Under the pieces are notes generated by a model. The model saw only the letters and a list, made by a program, of their open reading frames with translations. It searched no databases and was not told the DNA's origin. The position numbers were made by a program, and so were the translations under genes. A stretch of 64,000 nucleotides of DNA from positions 868,001 to 932,000 of the forward strand of contig NZ_CP080096.1 in NCBI RefSeq assembly GCF_019428685.1. Reading direction: 5' to 3'. The stretch comes from Paraburkholderia edwinii. GTDB taxonomy: Bacteria > Pseudomonadota > Gammaproteobacteria > Burkholderiales > Burkholderiaceae. Shown here piece by piece: positions 17,754 to 26,900 of the stretch (position 1 is its first letter; every line of letters begins with the position of its first letter).

Positions 17754-18212
17754 CTATAACAGCGCGCGAAACCAGCGCACCACGAGCGGCCCGACGATCA
17801 CGGCCCACGCCATTACGCACATGAGAAGCGCGACCATCACGGCCGCGCTGCCGAGATCCTTCGCGCGGCGCGACAGTTCGTGGCGTTCGAGCGAGATGCG
17901 GTCGATCGCCGCTTCGAGGCTCGAATTGAGCAGTTCGACGATCAGCACGAGCAGCACCGACGCGAGCAATAGCACACGCGAGGCTGGATCGACGGGCACG
18001 GCGAGGCCACACGGTATCAGGATCGCGGCGAGCGCGAGTTCCTGGCGAAAGGCGCTTTCTTCACGAATCGCGACGTGAAATCCGGCCAGCGAGTTCTTTA
18101 CCGCGCGCCAGCCGCGCATGAGACCGCGGCTGCCTTTGTACGGATTGAACGACAACGGCGAAAGTGGATCGTCGGGGGAGAGCGGCTCGGGCGGCGGGAC
18201 GTATGGCGGCAT
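17754..18212 (-). CDS. dgkA: diacylglycerol kinase
   Basis: A 152-residue small integral membrane kinase with a proline-rich N-terminal extension (about residues 1-25) and three hydrophobic helices. The family signature VELLNSSLEAAIDRIS is intact, with the acidic residues that bind Mg-ATP. It phosphorylates diacylglycerol to phosphatidate at the inner membrane. It lies 56 bases downstream of a phosphoethanolamine-transferase-like gene on the same strand. Diacylglycerol is the by-product when phosphoethanolamine is moved from phosphatidylethanolamine, so the pairing makes metabolic sense. The start at 18212 gives MPPYVPPP; a longer frame upstream is a shadow of the transferase. Confidence 0.9.
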   Translation of the reverse strand: MPPYVPPPEPLSPDDPLSPLSFNPYKGSRGLMRGWRAVKNSLAGFHVAIREESAFRQELALAAILIPCGLAVPVDPASRVLLLASVLLVLIVELLNSSLEAAIDRISLERHELSRRAKDLGSAAVMVALLMCVMAWAVIVGPLVVRWFRALL

Positions 18213-18268
18213 AGGTCTGCGTGTCGCGTGCTGTTGAATGAATGATGAGATAAACGTAGCGATGCGAA

Positions 18269-19957
18269 TTAATTGACCTGCGCCTGAACCGAATGCTGCC
18301 TGGCAGTTTGCGTACGAGGCCGCTGCGTGAACGGGTCGACGTCGTGCCAGTTGGCTTGCGAGCTGAATACGCCGAACAGGTCGTCGGAAACGAAGCGCGG
18401 TTTGGTATCGAGATTGTGCAGAAGCGATTCGTCGTAGATCGATGCGATGTCCGCGGGCGCATATCCCATCAGTTCCATCAGCGTCGGCGCGATGGCGAAA
18501 TGCGAGCCATGCCCCGGGAAGCGCTGCGACACGCCGGTGAAGCGTTGCCTCAGGCCTGGGTCTTCCGTGGCGACCATCAACGGAACGATGCCTTCCTGAG
18601 GATCGACATTGCTGGCGGAACTGCAATGGGTCAAGTGTCCCGGGCTGAAGTTCTGGCCATGGTCGGACGTGTAGATCATCGTCATGCCGTTCCAGTTCGC
18701 GTCGCGTGTCAGCTTCGCCATGGTTCGATCGGTCGACCAGCGCACGGCACTGGCATAGGTTGCAAGCGTGGCCGGATCGTTGCCGACGAAATTGCCGTCG
18801 ATGGCAACGGGAGGCTTTTTGTCGCCGGGCGCGTCGTTCACGTAAGGGAAATGGGCGCCATTCTTGTTCGCGTAGATAAACACGCGATCGCCGCGGCTCA
18901 GTTCGGACAACGTGATACGGACGAGTTCGTCGTCGAGCTGGTGCGTGGGAATGCTCGCGTCCAGTTTGTAGAGACGGTCGATCGAGTTCGTCTCCGCGGG
19001 CGTCATATAGTTTTGCAGCTTGCCATAGGCGCTGATAAAGCCGGCCTGCGCGTCGATATAGACGGTGCGGAATCCGGCCGCTTTCGCGTATTGCCAGACG
19101 GTCGGGTTCGTCGTGATGCTGGTCGAGAGATTGCGCGGGTTGGCCATAAAGCGCAGCAGCGCGTTCGAATTGTTGGAACAATTGCTGCCCGACACCGCAG
19201 GACTGAAATCGATCCAGGGCTGGCGCACCGCGGCCCATTCGGGGGTGTATGGGTTGCCCGGTTCGAGGCTCACATGGTCGGCGCGCACGCTTTCATCGAC
19301 CATCAGAACCAGCGCGCGGACCAGTGGCGTACCCGGCGTCAATTGCACCTGATGGCGGTCGGGAAATCGGCCGGTGTCGATCTTGTAGGCGGCGAGGACA
19401 GTGAGCGACAGTGGCGCAAACTGCTTGGGCATGGCATCCGAGCCTTTGCCGTCGCGATAAAGCACGACGAGGATCATAAGCACGATGGGCAGCAACGGTG
19501 CCATGGAAAGCGCAAACCGCATCGGGCGATGAACTTCGGTGGACAAACCGGTTGGCATGGAGAACGCCACGAAGCTCACAAAGAAGACAGTCAGCGACGG
19601 TACGATCGCGCCGGAATAGAAATCCAGTGCCCGATTCGTGTCATGGCGGGCGGACCAGAAGTTCAGCACATCGAATATGAAGAACTCGGATTGCTGAACC
19701 GCATAGTAGGCAAAGGCCGCCGTCCCGGCGACGCTGAGTGGAACCGCCCAGAACAGACGCACGACAGGGGAGGGATGGAAGGCGGCGGCGAGAATGGCGG
19801 CAAGCGAGAGGATCCAGATCGCGCCGAATATCACAAGCGTTATTAAACGCTTATCGACAAGCAGAAAATGCGCGCGACTGAATGCGCCATGGTTCGTGGC
19901 ATTGATCACCAGAAGCAGTAATCCGATCTTTACCAGCAGAGTTGGCTTAAGTCTCAT
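18269..19957 (-). CDS. sulfatase-family phosphoethanolamine transferase-like membrane enzyme (EptA/CptA type)
   Basis: A 562-residue protein with about five N-terminal membrane segments (to roughly residue 190) and a periplasmic sulfatase-fold domain. Metal-binding motifs are seen: LMVDESVRADH near the start of the domain, YTSDHGQ, and GHGSHF. The nucleophile region reads SGSNCSNNSN, where EptA-type enzymes carry a threonine, so a serine may serve. Known relatives add phosphoethanolamine to lipid A or core lipopolysaccharide. The immediate downstream dgkA, which recycles diacylglycerol, supports this role. The acceptor is not known. The long rightward frame across it is an antisense shadow. 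Confidence 0.78.
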   Translation of the reverse strand: MRLKPTLLVKIGLLLLVINATNHGAFSRAHFLLVDKRLITLVIFGAIWILSLAAILAAAFHPSPVVRLFWAVPLSVAGTAAFAYYAVQQSEFFIFDVLNFWSARHDTNRALDFYSGAIVPSLTVFFVSFVAFSMPTGLSTEVHRPMRFALSMAPLLPIVLMILVVLYRDGKGSDAMPKQFAPLSLTVLAAYKIDTGRFPDRHQVQLTPGTPLVRALVLMVDESVRADHVSLEPGNPYTPEWAAVRQPWIDFSPAVSGSNCSNNSNALLRFMANPRNLSTSITTNPTVWQYAKAAGFRTVYIDAQAGFISAYGKLQNYMTPAETNSIDRLYKLDASIPTHQLDDELVRITLSELSRGDRVFIYANKNGAHFPYVNDAPGDKKPPVAIDGNFVGNDPATLATYASAVRWSTDRTMAKLTRDANWNGMTMIYTSDHGQNFSPGHLTHCSSASNVDPQEGIVPLMVATEDPGLRQRFTGVSQRFPGHGSHFAIAPTLMELMGYAPADIASIYDESLLHNLDTKPRFVSDDLFGVFSSQANWHDVDPFTQRPRTQTARQHSVQAQVN

Positions 19958-20029
19958 GGACCCCTCTCGCTCTCGATGACGAGTTGTCCCGGAGGCAGTG
20001 CCTCTGCCGTCACGGTCGCGGTTTTATCC

Positions 20030-20057
20030 TGCTCATGAAGCGCTGCTCATGAAGCGC
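20030..20057. repeat. two exact tandem copies of a 14-bp unit
   Basis: TGCTCATGAAGCGC occurs twice head to tail in the 226-base gap between the cardiolipin synthase stop and the transferase start. A short perfect palindrome GAGGCA-G-TGCCTC (19992-20004) lies nearby. The tandem copies may be a recent slippage duplication or a paired binding site in the transferase promoter region. Confidence 0.6.
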
Positions 20058-20183
20058 GACCATGGGAATCGAAATGCGCCGGTCGCAGAGTTCAATGAAA
20101 CGCGACCGGTGGCGTAATGTAAATCGTAAAAGCCCCGGCTTTGCGCGCTAGCACACAAATGTGTCATTCGCGTGACTGCGTGA

Positions 20184-21455
20184 CTAAAGTTGCGGGTCGA
20201 GCAGCGCGACAACGCGCTCCAGCAGCTTTTCGACGAGTGGGCGGCGGCGCCAGTCGTCGAGCGTGATGCGTTTTGCGTGGGCGATGTCGGCGTCGAAGAT
20301 CGCTGTTTGCTGCTGCGCAAAATCGCGGTCGTAGATGTTGAGATTCGCCTCATCGTTGAGCTTGAACGAGCGGTTATCAAAGTTAGTCGAGCCAACCGAT
20401 ACCAGATACTCGTCGACCACAAGCAGCTTGCAGTGGAACATCGTCGGCTGGTACTCATGCATCTCGACGCCTGCCGCGAGCAGGTCGCCCCAGCACGCAC
20501 GCGACGCCTCGCGCACCGTATGGGTGTCGATGCGCTTGCCGGGCGTGATAATGCGCACCTTCACGCCGCGTTTTGCCGCTTCGACGATCGCGTTGATCGT
20601 CAGCTTGTCGGGCACGAAGTACGCGCTCGACAAGTGAATGGAATGCGTCGCGGCGGTGATCGCCATCAGGTACATCAGCTGCATATCGTCGCTGCCGCCC
20701 GACGGCGAACTGCTGAACATATGCGCGAGGCCGTCGCCCGCGGCGCCGATCTCCGGAAAATAGTGCGGGCCATGCAGCACATTCCCTGTTGCTTTGACCC
20801 AGTTGTCCATAAAGACCGCCTGCATCTGTCCGACGGCAGGGCCTTCTACACGAAAGTGCGTGTCGCGCCAGTGCTTCTCGTCCTGTGCGTGCCCCGTCCA
20901 TTCGTCGGCGATACCCACGCCGCCTGTGAAGCCGATGCGTCCGTCGATCACGAGCAGCTTGCGGTGGGTGCGGTCGTTCATGCGGCCGAGGCCTGTCCAG
21001 TGCGGCTTGTGATACTGAATCACTTCGGCGCCGGCGTCTCGCAGCATCTGCAGATAGCGCTTGTCCATCTTCGAGGAGCCGACCCAATCGAGCAGCACAT
21101 GCACGGCGATACCCGCGCGTGCCTGGTCGGATAGCGCTTGCGCAATGTCCTCGCCGATCGCGCCGGACCAGTAAATGAAGGTTTCGAAAGTGATTGTGTG
21201 ACGCGCCGAGCGGATGCCTTCCAGCATCGACGGAAAGATCTCGTCGCCGTTCACAAGCACGTCGAAGCGATTGCCTCCGACGACCGGCGGCCCGAGCAGC
21301 AGCCCCATCGAGCGCATGAACTGCGGATCTTCGCTGGGATACAGCCGTTCGATCTTGTGCTCGATCTTCTTTTCGCCGCTCGTCAGGTTCGCGATCAGCA
21401 GTACGACGACGAGCGTTACTACGACGGTCAGGACAATCAGGGCAATCGTCGGCAT
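20184..21455 (-). CDS. cardiolipin synthase / phospholipase D-family phosphatidyltransferase
   Basis: A 423-residue membrane-anchored enzyme with one N-terminal segment (MPTIALIVLTVVVTLVVVLLIANL) and two PLD domains. Both HKD motifs are complete: HRKLLVIDGRIGFTGG in the first half and HCKLLVVDEYLVSVGSTNFD in the second. It makes cardiolipin or a related lipid from phosphatidylglycerol or phosphatidylethanolamine. The ATG at 21455 is preferred because GAGG lies seven bases before it; a start at 21479 adds eight residues and has a badly spaced ribosome-binding site. Its position next to dgkA and the transferase places it among phospholipid and envelope genes. Confidence 0.9.
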   Translation of the reverse strand: MPTIALIVLTVVVTLVVVLLIANLTSGEKKIEHKIERLYPSEDPQFMRSMGLLLGPPVVGGNRFDVLVNGDEIFPSMLEGIRSARHTITFETFIYWSGAIGEDIAQALSDQARAGIAVHVLLDWVGSSKMDKRYLQMLRDAGAEVIQYHKPHWTGLGRMNDRTHRKLLVIDGRIGFTGGVGIADEWTGHAQDEKHWRDTHFRVEGPAVGQMQAVFMDNWVKATGNVLHGPHYFPEIGAAGDGLAHMFSSSPSGGSDDMQLMYLMAITAATHSIHLSSAYFVPDKLTINAIVEAAKRGVKVRIITPGKRIDTHTVREASRACWGDLLAAGVEMHEYQPTMFHCKLLVVDEYLVSVGSTNFDNRSFKLNDEANLNIYDRDFAQQQTAIFDADIAHAKRITLDDWRRRPLVEKLLERVVALLDPQL

Positions 21456-21584
21456 GCGCGGGCCTCGCGTAGCGGACATCCGTCCGGAACCGTTAGTGTA
21501 CGACGGTCATTCCTGTGCCTGAGCCCTGCCGCTTTCAAGCCCGCGATCAGGCTTGCATTCGGACCTTGATTCAGAGGTCTTGAT

Positions 21585-22421
21585 TCACGCCTGCATACGC
21601 GGCACAAAAGCCTGCTGCTGGATATCGCCACGGCGGGCAACAATAGCCGTACTCTCCGGCACTTCTTCCCAAGCATCGGGCAGGTCAACCAGCGGCTCCG
21701 ACAGCACCAGAAAAGCATCTTCGCCAGCTGCCGCAATGCGCGGATCGTGCGGATAAAGCTCATGCAGATGCCTGAACGACGTGCTGTGAAACAGCGTGCG
21801 CGACTGCCGCTCGCTCGAGTAGCGAACCGCGACGACCTGCTCGCCGTCCGTGGCGCAAATGGTCATATTGAGCGGCAGCGTCACGCGATGCAGCGCTGCA
21901 GTTTGCTCGATCAGTCCGGCCATGCGTTCGAGCGCGGCGACCGGCGACTGCTGAAGTCCATACGTAAGCGCGAGATAGAACATGACTTCCGAATCGGTCG
22001 ATCCTTCAACCGAACCGAACAGCGCGGGGTCGATCCGCAGCATCAGGTCGCGGCGCAGCACGTGAAAATGCCGGATCAGCCCGTTATGCACGAATAGCCA
22101 CTGGTTGTAGCGAAACGGATGACAGTTGGATTCCTGCACGGGCGCCTCGGTCGCCGCGCGGATATGCGCGACAAACAAAGGCGAGTGAATGGCCCGGGCG
22201 GCCTCACGCAGATTGTGGTCGTTCCACGCCGGGCGAATGCTGCGGTAACGGAACGGAGCCTCATGCGGCCGGCCATACCAGCCGATACCGAAGCCGTCGC
22301 CGTTGGTCGTCGTTGCGCCCATGCGCGAGTGCAGGCTTTGATCGATCAGCGAATGCGTCGAACGGAAAATTACCGTTTCGAGCTGAATCGGATTTCCCGT
22401 ATAGGCAAGCCAGCGACACAT
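21585..22421 (-). CDS. class II glutamine amidotransferase (YafJ/GATase_4 type)
   Basis: A 278-residue protein of the Ntn-hydrolase fold. The N-terminal MCRWLAY exposes Cys2, the expected nucleophile after removal of Met1. DGFGIGWYG, the NCHPF segment and FVHNGLI match the glutamine-binding pattern. The synthase domain that would use the ammonia is not fused, and no candidate partner lies next door, so the physiological reaction is unknown. AGGAGAGGG precedes the ATG. Confidence 0.87.
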   Translation of the reverse strand: MCRWLAYTGNPIQLETVIFRSTHSLIDQSLHSRMGATTTNGDGFGIGWYGRPHEAPFRYRSIRPAWNDHNLREAARAIHSPLFVAHIRAATEAPVQESNCHPFRYNQWLFVHNGLIRHFHVLRRDLMLRIDPALFGSVEGSTDSEVMFYLALTYGLQQSPVAALERMAGLIEQTAALHRVTLPLNMTICATDGEQVVAVRYSSERQSRTLFHSTSFRHLHELYPHDPRIAAAGEDAFLVLSEPLVDLPDAWEEVPESTAIVARRGDIQQQAFVPRMQA

Positions 22422-22768
22422 GATCCCTCTCCTGGAAAAAAGCGCGATTGCGCCAATCGGCTGACGACACCTTACCGCGATTGCGCTTCTCGCGCGACTG
22501 CGCGACGTACTGATCTGATGGCTTTGCCAGGTGGTCCATGGACGCAGCTATGAGCCAAATTTGGGTGCCACATGAATTATTTTCGTTTGTGCCGTGAAGC
22601 CCTCATACGGCACTCTCCTCTCACAAAAATGAAGTAAAAACGGAGACAGCGAACGATGGATGCTCTGCCCGAAGCTGGAATACGCGTCGTATTAAGCATG
22701 TCGAAAGAATATTGCAAACCGGTCCCAGCTTTCAGCGGCGAGGCGGATGGCAAAGGTGGAGGCGTTCG
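22422..22768. other. intergenic region between divergent amidotransferase and exported ThDP-enzyme genes
   Basis: About 347 bases. It contains two direct copies of CGCGATTGCGC (22443-22453 and 22476-22486), 33 bases apart, and a short palindrome at 22679-22693. A 40-codon frame (22656-22778, MDALPEAGIRVVLS...) with GGAG ten bases upstream overlaps the start of the ThDP enzyme by ten bases; it could be a leader peptide, but there is no independent support. Confidence 0.45.
22679..22693. promoter_or_regulatory. palindromic operator candidate AATACG-CGT-CGTATT
   Basis: Two exact 6-bp arms around a three-base spacer, about 75 bases before the ThDP enzyme start. Size and position suit a dimeric regulator, which is not identified. 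Confidence 0.3.
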
Positions 22769-24718
22769 ATGTCTGTAAAAGAATCGAAGCGCCGCGACTT
22801 TCTGAAGGGTGCGCTGGCGGCAGGCGCCGCCGCCGGCACGACGCTGGTCGCGCCAAAGCCTGTGCGCGCGCAAACCGGTGGCCCACAGCCAGCTTCGGCG
22901 GCGACACCGTCCGCGCCCACCGTAGCAGCAGAAACGATGGGGTCGAACGATCAGCCCATGCCGGAACCCGGCAAGCACGTCGCGAATCCCGGCTCCGATT
23001 TCATGATCGACGTGTTCAAAAACGCCAACCTCGAATACGTCGCGATGGTGACGTCGTCGGCGATGCGCGGCTTGCAGGAGTCTATCGTCAACTATGGCGG
23101 CAACCGGGCGCCGCAGTTGGTCGTGTGTTGCCACGAAGAAGTCGCGACCGGCATGGCGCACGGCTACGCGAAGATGGCGGGCAAGCCGATGGGCGCGATG
23201 ATGCATTCGGTGGTGGGCCTGCAACATGCGTCGATGGCGATCTATAACGCGTGGTGCGATCGTGTGCCGGTGATGGTGGTGTCCGGCAATACGGCGGATG
23301 CCAACAAACGCTTGCCGGGCGTCGAATGGTTTCACACCGCCGTGGACCCCGGTGCAATGGTGCGCGATATGGTGAAGTGGGACGATGCGCCTGCTTCGCT
23401 ACAGAATTTCGGCGAATCGTTCATGCGTGCCCGCATGCTTGCGACGACACCACCGATGGCCCCGGTGCTGGTGCTCGCCGATAGTGAATTGCAGGAAGAG
23501 CCAATTGGCGACCGCAGTGCGCTAAGCATCCCGCCCTTGCGTGAGGTGATTCCGCCCGAGGCCGATGCGAAGACCATCGCGGCAGTCGCGAAAGCGATTG
23601 CGAATGCCGCGCATCCGGTGATCGTGGTCGATCGCACCGCGCGCTCGCAAGAAGGCGTCGAACTATTGGTGAAACTGGCCGAAAGCCTGAATGCGCCGGT
23701 GATCGACCTCTATGGGCGCATGAATTTCCCGACTAACCATTTCCTGCATCAAACGGGACGGCGCGGTCATTTGCTGCGCGAAGCCGATGTGATTCTGGCG
23801 CTCGAGGTGAATGACGTCTGGGGGCTGGTCAATCATATGTCCGACACGCCGGGCCGGCCGTGGAAGCGCGTGATCAAGCCGGACGCGCAGGTGATCAGCA
23901 TCAGCTCGAGCTATCTCTATTCCAGATCGGCCTTCGGCGACGTGCAGCGCTATCTGGCGGCAGACATGATGATCGGCGCCGACGCGCAGACTACGTTACC
24001 CGATTTGATCGAGGCAGTCACGCATGCGTCCCGCGACCATGCGTCGACCATCGCGGCACGCAAGAAGCCGATGGTCGATGCCTATCTTGCGATGCGCAAT
24101 GGCGCCCGGCGGCGCGCCGCGGCCGGTTGGGACGCGAGTCCGATTTCAACTGCGCGACTCTGTCAGGAAATCTGGGCGCAGATTAAACACGAGAAGTGGT
24201 CGCTCGTATCTCAAGCGCAGTTCGAGAGCTTCTGGCCGCAGCAACTGTGGGATTTCACCGATCACAAGCATTTCATGGGCAATTCCGGCGGCTATGGCAT
24301 TGGTTACGGCTTGCCGGCGGCGGCCGGCGCGGCGCTCGCGTGTAAGGCCGAAGGCCGCATCGCGGTAGATATACAGCCCGATGGCGACCTGATGTTCGTG
24401 CCTTCGGTGCTGTGGACCCTGGCACACCATAAGATTCCGCTGCTGATCGTCATGCATAACAACCGCGCCTGGCATCAGGAAACGATGCACGTGCAACGAA
24501 TCGCGGTGCAACGCGATCGTGATCCGCACTCATGGCGGGTGGGTACGCTGATCGAGGCGCCGTATGTCGACTTTGCGGGCATGGCGAAATCGATGGGCGT
24601 GTGGGCTGAAGGACCGATTTCCGATCCCGCGCAACTGGGGCCAGCGCTGCAGCGTGCGTTGGCAGTGGTAAAGAGCGGCCAGCCGGCCCTGCTCGATGTC
24701 GTCACTCAACCGCGTTAG
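22769..24718 (+). CDS. Tat-exported thiamine-diphosphate-dependent enzyme (acetolactate synthase / pyruvate oxidase superfamily)
   Basis: A 649-residue protein. The N-terminus has a twin-arginine signal (SKRRDFLKG, then an alanine-rich segment ending near VRAQ), so the folded holoenzyme is predicted to be exported. After it come the three ThDP-enzyme domains: an N-terminal domain with the cofactor-activating glutamate (VVCCHEEVATGMAHGYAKM), a central domain, and a C-terminal domain with the Mg-ThDP motif (QPDGDLMFVP, then HNNRAW). The start at 22769 has GGTGGAGG six bases upstream. A cytochrome c gene begins eight bases after the stop. Most relatives are cytoplasmic; a periplasmic 2-oxoacid or similar dehydrogenase passing electrons to the cytochrome is the inferred role. 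Substrate unknown. Confidence 0.85.
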   Translation: MSVKESKRRDFLKGALAAGAAAGTTLVAPKPVRAQTGGPQPASAATPSAPTVAAETMGSNDQPMPEPGKHVANPGSDFMIDVFKNANLEYVAMVTSSAMRGLQESIVNYGGNRAPQLVVCCHEEVATGMAHGYAKMAGKPMGAMMHSVVGLQHASMAIYNAWCDRVPVMVVSGNTADANKRLPGVEWFHTAVDPGAMVRDMVKWDDAPASLQNFGESFMRARMLATTPPMAPVLVLADSELQEEPIGDRSALSIPPLREVIPPEADAKTIAAVAKAIANAAHPVIVVDRTARSQEGVELLVKLAESLNAPVIDLYGRMNFPTNHFLHQTGRRGHLLREADVILALEVNDVWGLVNHMSDTPGRPWKRVIKPDAQVISISSSYLYSRSAFGDVQRYLAADMMIGADAQTTLPDLIEAVTHASRDHASTIAARKKPMVDAYLAMRNGARRRAAAGWDASPISTARLCQEIWAQIKHEKWSLVSQAQFESFWPQQLWDFTDHKHFMGNSGGYGIGYGLPAAAGAALACKAEGRIAVDIQPDGDLMFVPSVLWTLAHHKIPLLIVMHNNRAWHQETMHVQRIAVQRDRDPHSWRVGTLIEAPYVDFAGMAKSMGVWAEGPISDPAQLGPALQRALAVVKSGQPALLDVVTQPR

Positions 24719-24726
24719 GAGCCGGA

Positions 24727-25125
24727 ATGAAGCCAGGCAAAGTTGCCCGCAGCGCAGCGCTGCTCGTGTGCGTGCTGGCCGCCGGCATCGTGCCGGCCGG
24801 CGCGCAAACCCGTCCGATGCCGGGACCTTCCGACGCGCATGCGCGCCACGGACACGAACTGTTTCTCCAGAACGGCTGTTATCTCTGCCACGGCACCGTG
24901 GGTCAGGGGGGCGTCGGCCCGGCGATCGGTGTCGACGTATTGCCTTTCGTCGCGATTTCGAACTACGTGCGAGCGCCATCTGGCGAAATGCCGCCTTTTT
25001 CGACCAGGGTGTTGAGTGACACGGATCTGCAGGATATCTACGCGTATCTCATCTCGTTGCCACAACCGCAAGCGCCAGACAGCATTCCGTTACTGCCGAA
25101 AGTCGATGTGGCGGGCGCGCATTGA
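24727..25125 (+). CDS. periplasmic cytochrome c paired with the exported ThDP enzyme
   Basis: A 132-residue monoheme cytochrome c with a Sec signal peptide (cleavage likely near AGAQ, residue 27), a CYLCH heme motif at 51-55, and a probable methionine ligand in GEMPPF. The start lies eight bases after the ThDP-enzyme stop, with GGAGCC spanning the gap, so the two are made together. The obvious inference is that it accepts electrons from the exported ThDP enzyme and passes them to the respiratory chain. Confidence 0.88.
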   Translation: MKPGKVARSAALLVCVLAAGIVPAGAQTRPMPGPSDAHARHGHELFLQNGCYLCHGTVGQGGVGPAIGVDVLPFVAISNYVRAPSGEMPPFSTRVLSDTDLQDIYAYLISLPQPQAPDSIPLLPKVDVAGAH

Positions 25126-25146
25126 ATGATTGAATGCGCTCCGGGA

Positions 25147-26718
25147 TCACGACTGGAACTTCGACGTGCCGACGCTTCTCGCCCGTAGCATCCCTTGCGC
25201 GCATCGACGGTAGTAAGCGGCCGGATGCACTGAACCGTTTGCTGTTTGTGCGAGTAAGGCTGGGTCGTCGGCCGTCGAATCGTCGGCCCCCGGTCCGCCG
25301 TCCGCCATATCGCCAACCGGCACGATTCCACCCGGCCTCACGCCTCGTACGCCCTTCGACATAGCCGCAAGCACGCGTGCGATATCGTCATTGCTACCGT
25401 TGATACGGCTCGCGCGATCCAGCTCTACGCGCGCGCCCTTAACGTCCCCCTTGCAGTAAAGCGCGATACTCCAGCCGATTCGTGAAGGCCCATGGCGATC
25501 GCCGCTGACGCTCACCGCCGACGAAAATTTCGCCACGGCCTCATCGAGTTTGCCATTCGACAGCAGCGCTTCACCCCAGTCATGAAGATTGTCGGCAAAG
25601 CGCGGCTCCGCTTCGTGCGCCGACTTGAATGCTTTGATTGCGTCTTCGTATCGTTTCGGGTCGCCGCTTTCGTACCACGCATGGATCAACACGTCGCCAT
25701 AGACGCGCCATGTTTCCGCCGTCGCGTCCGAGCGCCGGACGCCGGCACGCAATTCGCGGATCGCTTCGTCCCGATGTCCGTTGTGCTCGAGCGCGACCGC
25801 GTTGATCTGATGCAGTGCAGCCGATTCACCGAAGCGGGCGGCGCCTTCCTTGCTGAGCTCGCGTGCATCTTCGAATCTGCCGCGAATGATCAGGATGTCC
25901 GCTTTGCCTGCCTGAGCAGTCGCCTGAGCGATCGCCTGCGCTTGCGCGCCGGAACGGCCCATCGGCAATCGCAGCACTTCGTCGTAGATGCGTTCGGCCT
26001 TGCTGAAGTTGAGGTCGCAACCGGCGCCGCTGCAGTGATTGTCTTCGGCTTCTTTAACGAGGTGGCTCGCAAGAACATTCGGCTGCGCCAGCCGCATTGC
26101 GGTGGTGCCGACTTCCTTGATGAACGCGTCGATCTCCGCGGTGTCGGGGCCGGCCTCGACTTTATCCTGTCTTCCGTCGAACGGGCCACCCTCTACGCGA
26201 AGATGCGCGACGAGTGCAGAACCTTCCTTTTCGGCAATATCGATGCGAACCGCCACGTCGGCGCGGTGCGTCATCTGCTTCAGAAAGTCGAGCACCGCGT
26301 GATACGTGATGTCTTGCCCGGGTATCCGGATATCGAGTCTGGATTCGGAGGCGCCACTAATCTCTTCGTGCGGGATCGTCACATTCGCGAGCGCACCCAT
26401 TCTCTGCATCTCGATCGTTACGAGACCTGCCACAGATTCCGGCCGATAGCCGCGGTTTTCCAGCGACGGCGGCACGCTAACGGGCGGTACAGTCAATCTT
26501 AGCGTGTAGCAGTCGACGGCGAGATGCGCGATCAGATAAAGCACGGCAACGGTACACGCCCAGCTTAAGATCCATCGGTGCCATTTCTGAGGCGTTAGAA
26601 AGAGCAACGCCAGCGCGAGTCTTAGTGTGGAACGGCCTTTTGTTTTAGATCCTCGTGCTTTAACAAAGCGGATGCTTGCAGAACGGGAACCCGAATTCTT
26701 GCGGTCGACTGATTCCAT
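25147..26718 (-). CDS. membrane-anchored tetratricopeptide-repeat protein
   Basis: A 523-residue protein with a basic N-terminus, one membrane segment at about residues 50-70 (WILSWACTVAVLYLIAHLA), then a long domain containing TPR-like helical pairs (IRELRAGVRRSDATAETWRVYGDVL, EAEPRFADNLHDWGEALLSNGKLDEAVAKF). GAGGAG seven bases before 26718 sets the start; the frame extends 26 codons further, but without a start signal. The function is unknown; TPR domains usually hold protein partners. It converges with the cytochrome gene, 21 bases apart. Confidence 0.78.
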   Translation of the reverse strand: MESVDRKNSGSRSASIRFVKARGSKTKGRSTLRLALALLFLTPQKWHRWILSWACTVAVLYLIAHLAVDCYTLRLTVPPVSVPPSLENRGYRPESVAGLVTIEMQRMGALANVTIPHEEISGASESRLDIRIPGQDITYHAVLDFLKQMTHRADVAVRIDIAEKEGSALVAHLRVEGGPFDGRQDKVEAGPDTAEIDAFIKEVGTTAMRLAQPNVLASHLVKEAEDNHCSGAGCDLNFSKAERIYDEVLRLPMGRSGAQAQAIAQATAQAGKADILIIRGRFEDARELSKEGAARFGESAALHQINAVALEHNGHRDEAIRELRAGVRRSDATAETWRVYGDVLIHAWYESGDPKRYEDAIKAFKSAHEAEPRFADNLHDWGEALLSNGKLDEAVAKFSSAVSVSGDRHGPSRIGWSIALYCKGDVKGARVELDRASRINGSNDDIARVLAAMSKGVRGVRPGGIVPVGDMADGGPGADDSTADDPALLAQTANGSVHPAAYYRRCAQGMLRARSVGTSKFQS

Positions 26719-26900
26719 GGTTGGTCTCCTCGGTGACGGTCTGCTCGTAGAGCTTCCGGTTCGCGAGCGAGCGCATTCCTGCATCGACTGTGCCAAGGCA
26801 GGGGAGCCCCGTGCGACGGGCGTTCGAGGGGATAAGGTTCAATCAGCCGCGAGCGGATGTCGCGGCCGCGACAACAGATTCCGGCGTTGTGTTGGATGGC

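Noticed and set aside
18293..19846. 517-codon rightward open frame
   Set aside because: It is exactly antisense to the phosphoethanolamine-transferase-like gene, has no family resemblance, and its composition (Arg/His/Gly-rich) is the usual GC-bias shadow.
22577..23335. 252-codon leftward His/Arg-rich frame over the start of the ThDP enzyme
   Set aside because: It is antisense to a clear ThDP enzyme and its signal peptide; no start signal or family match.
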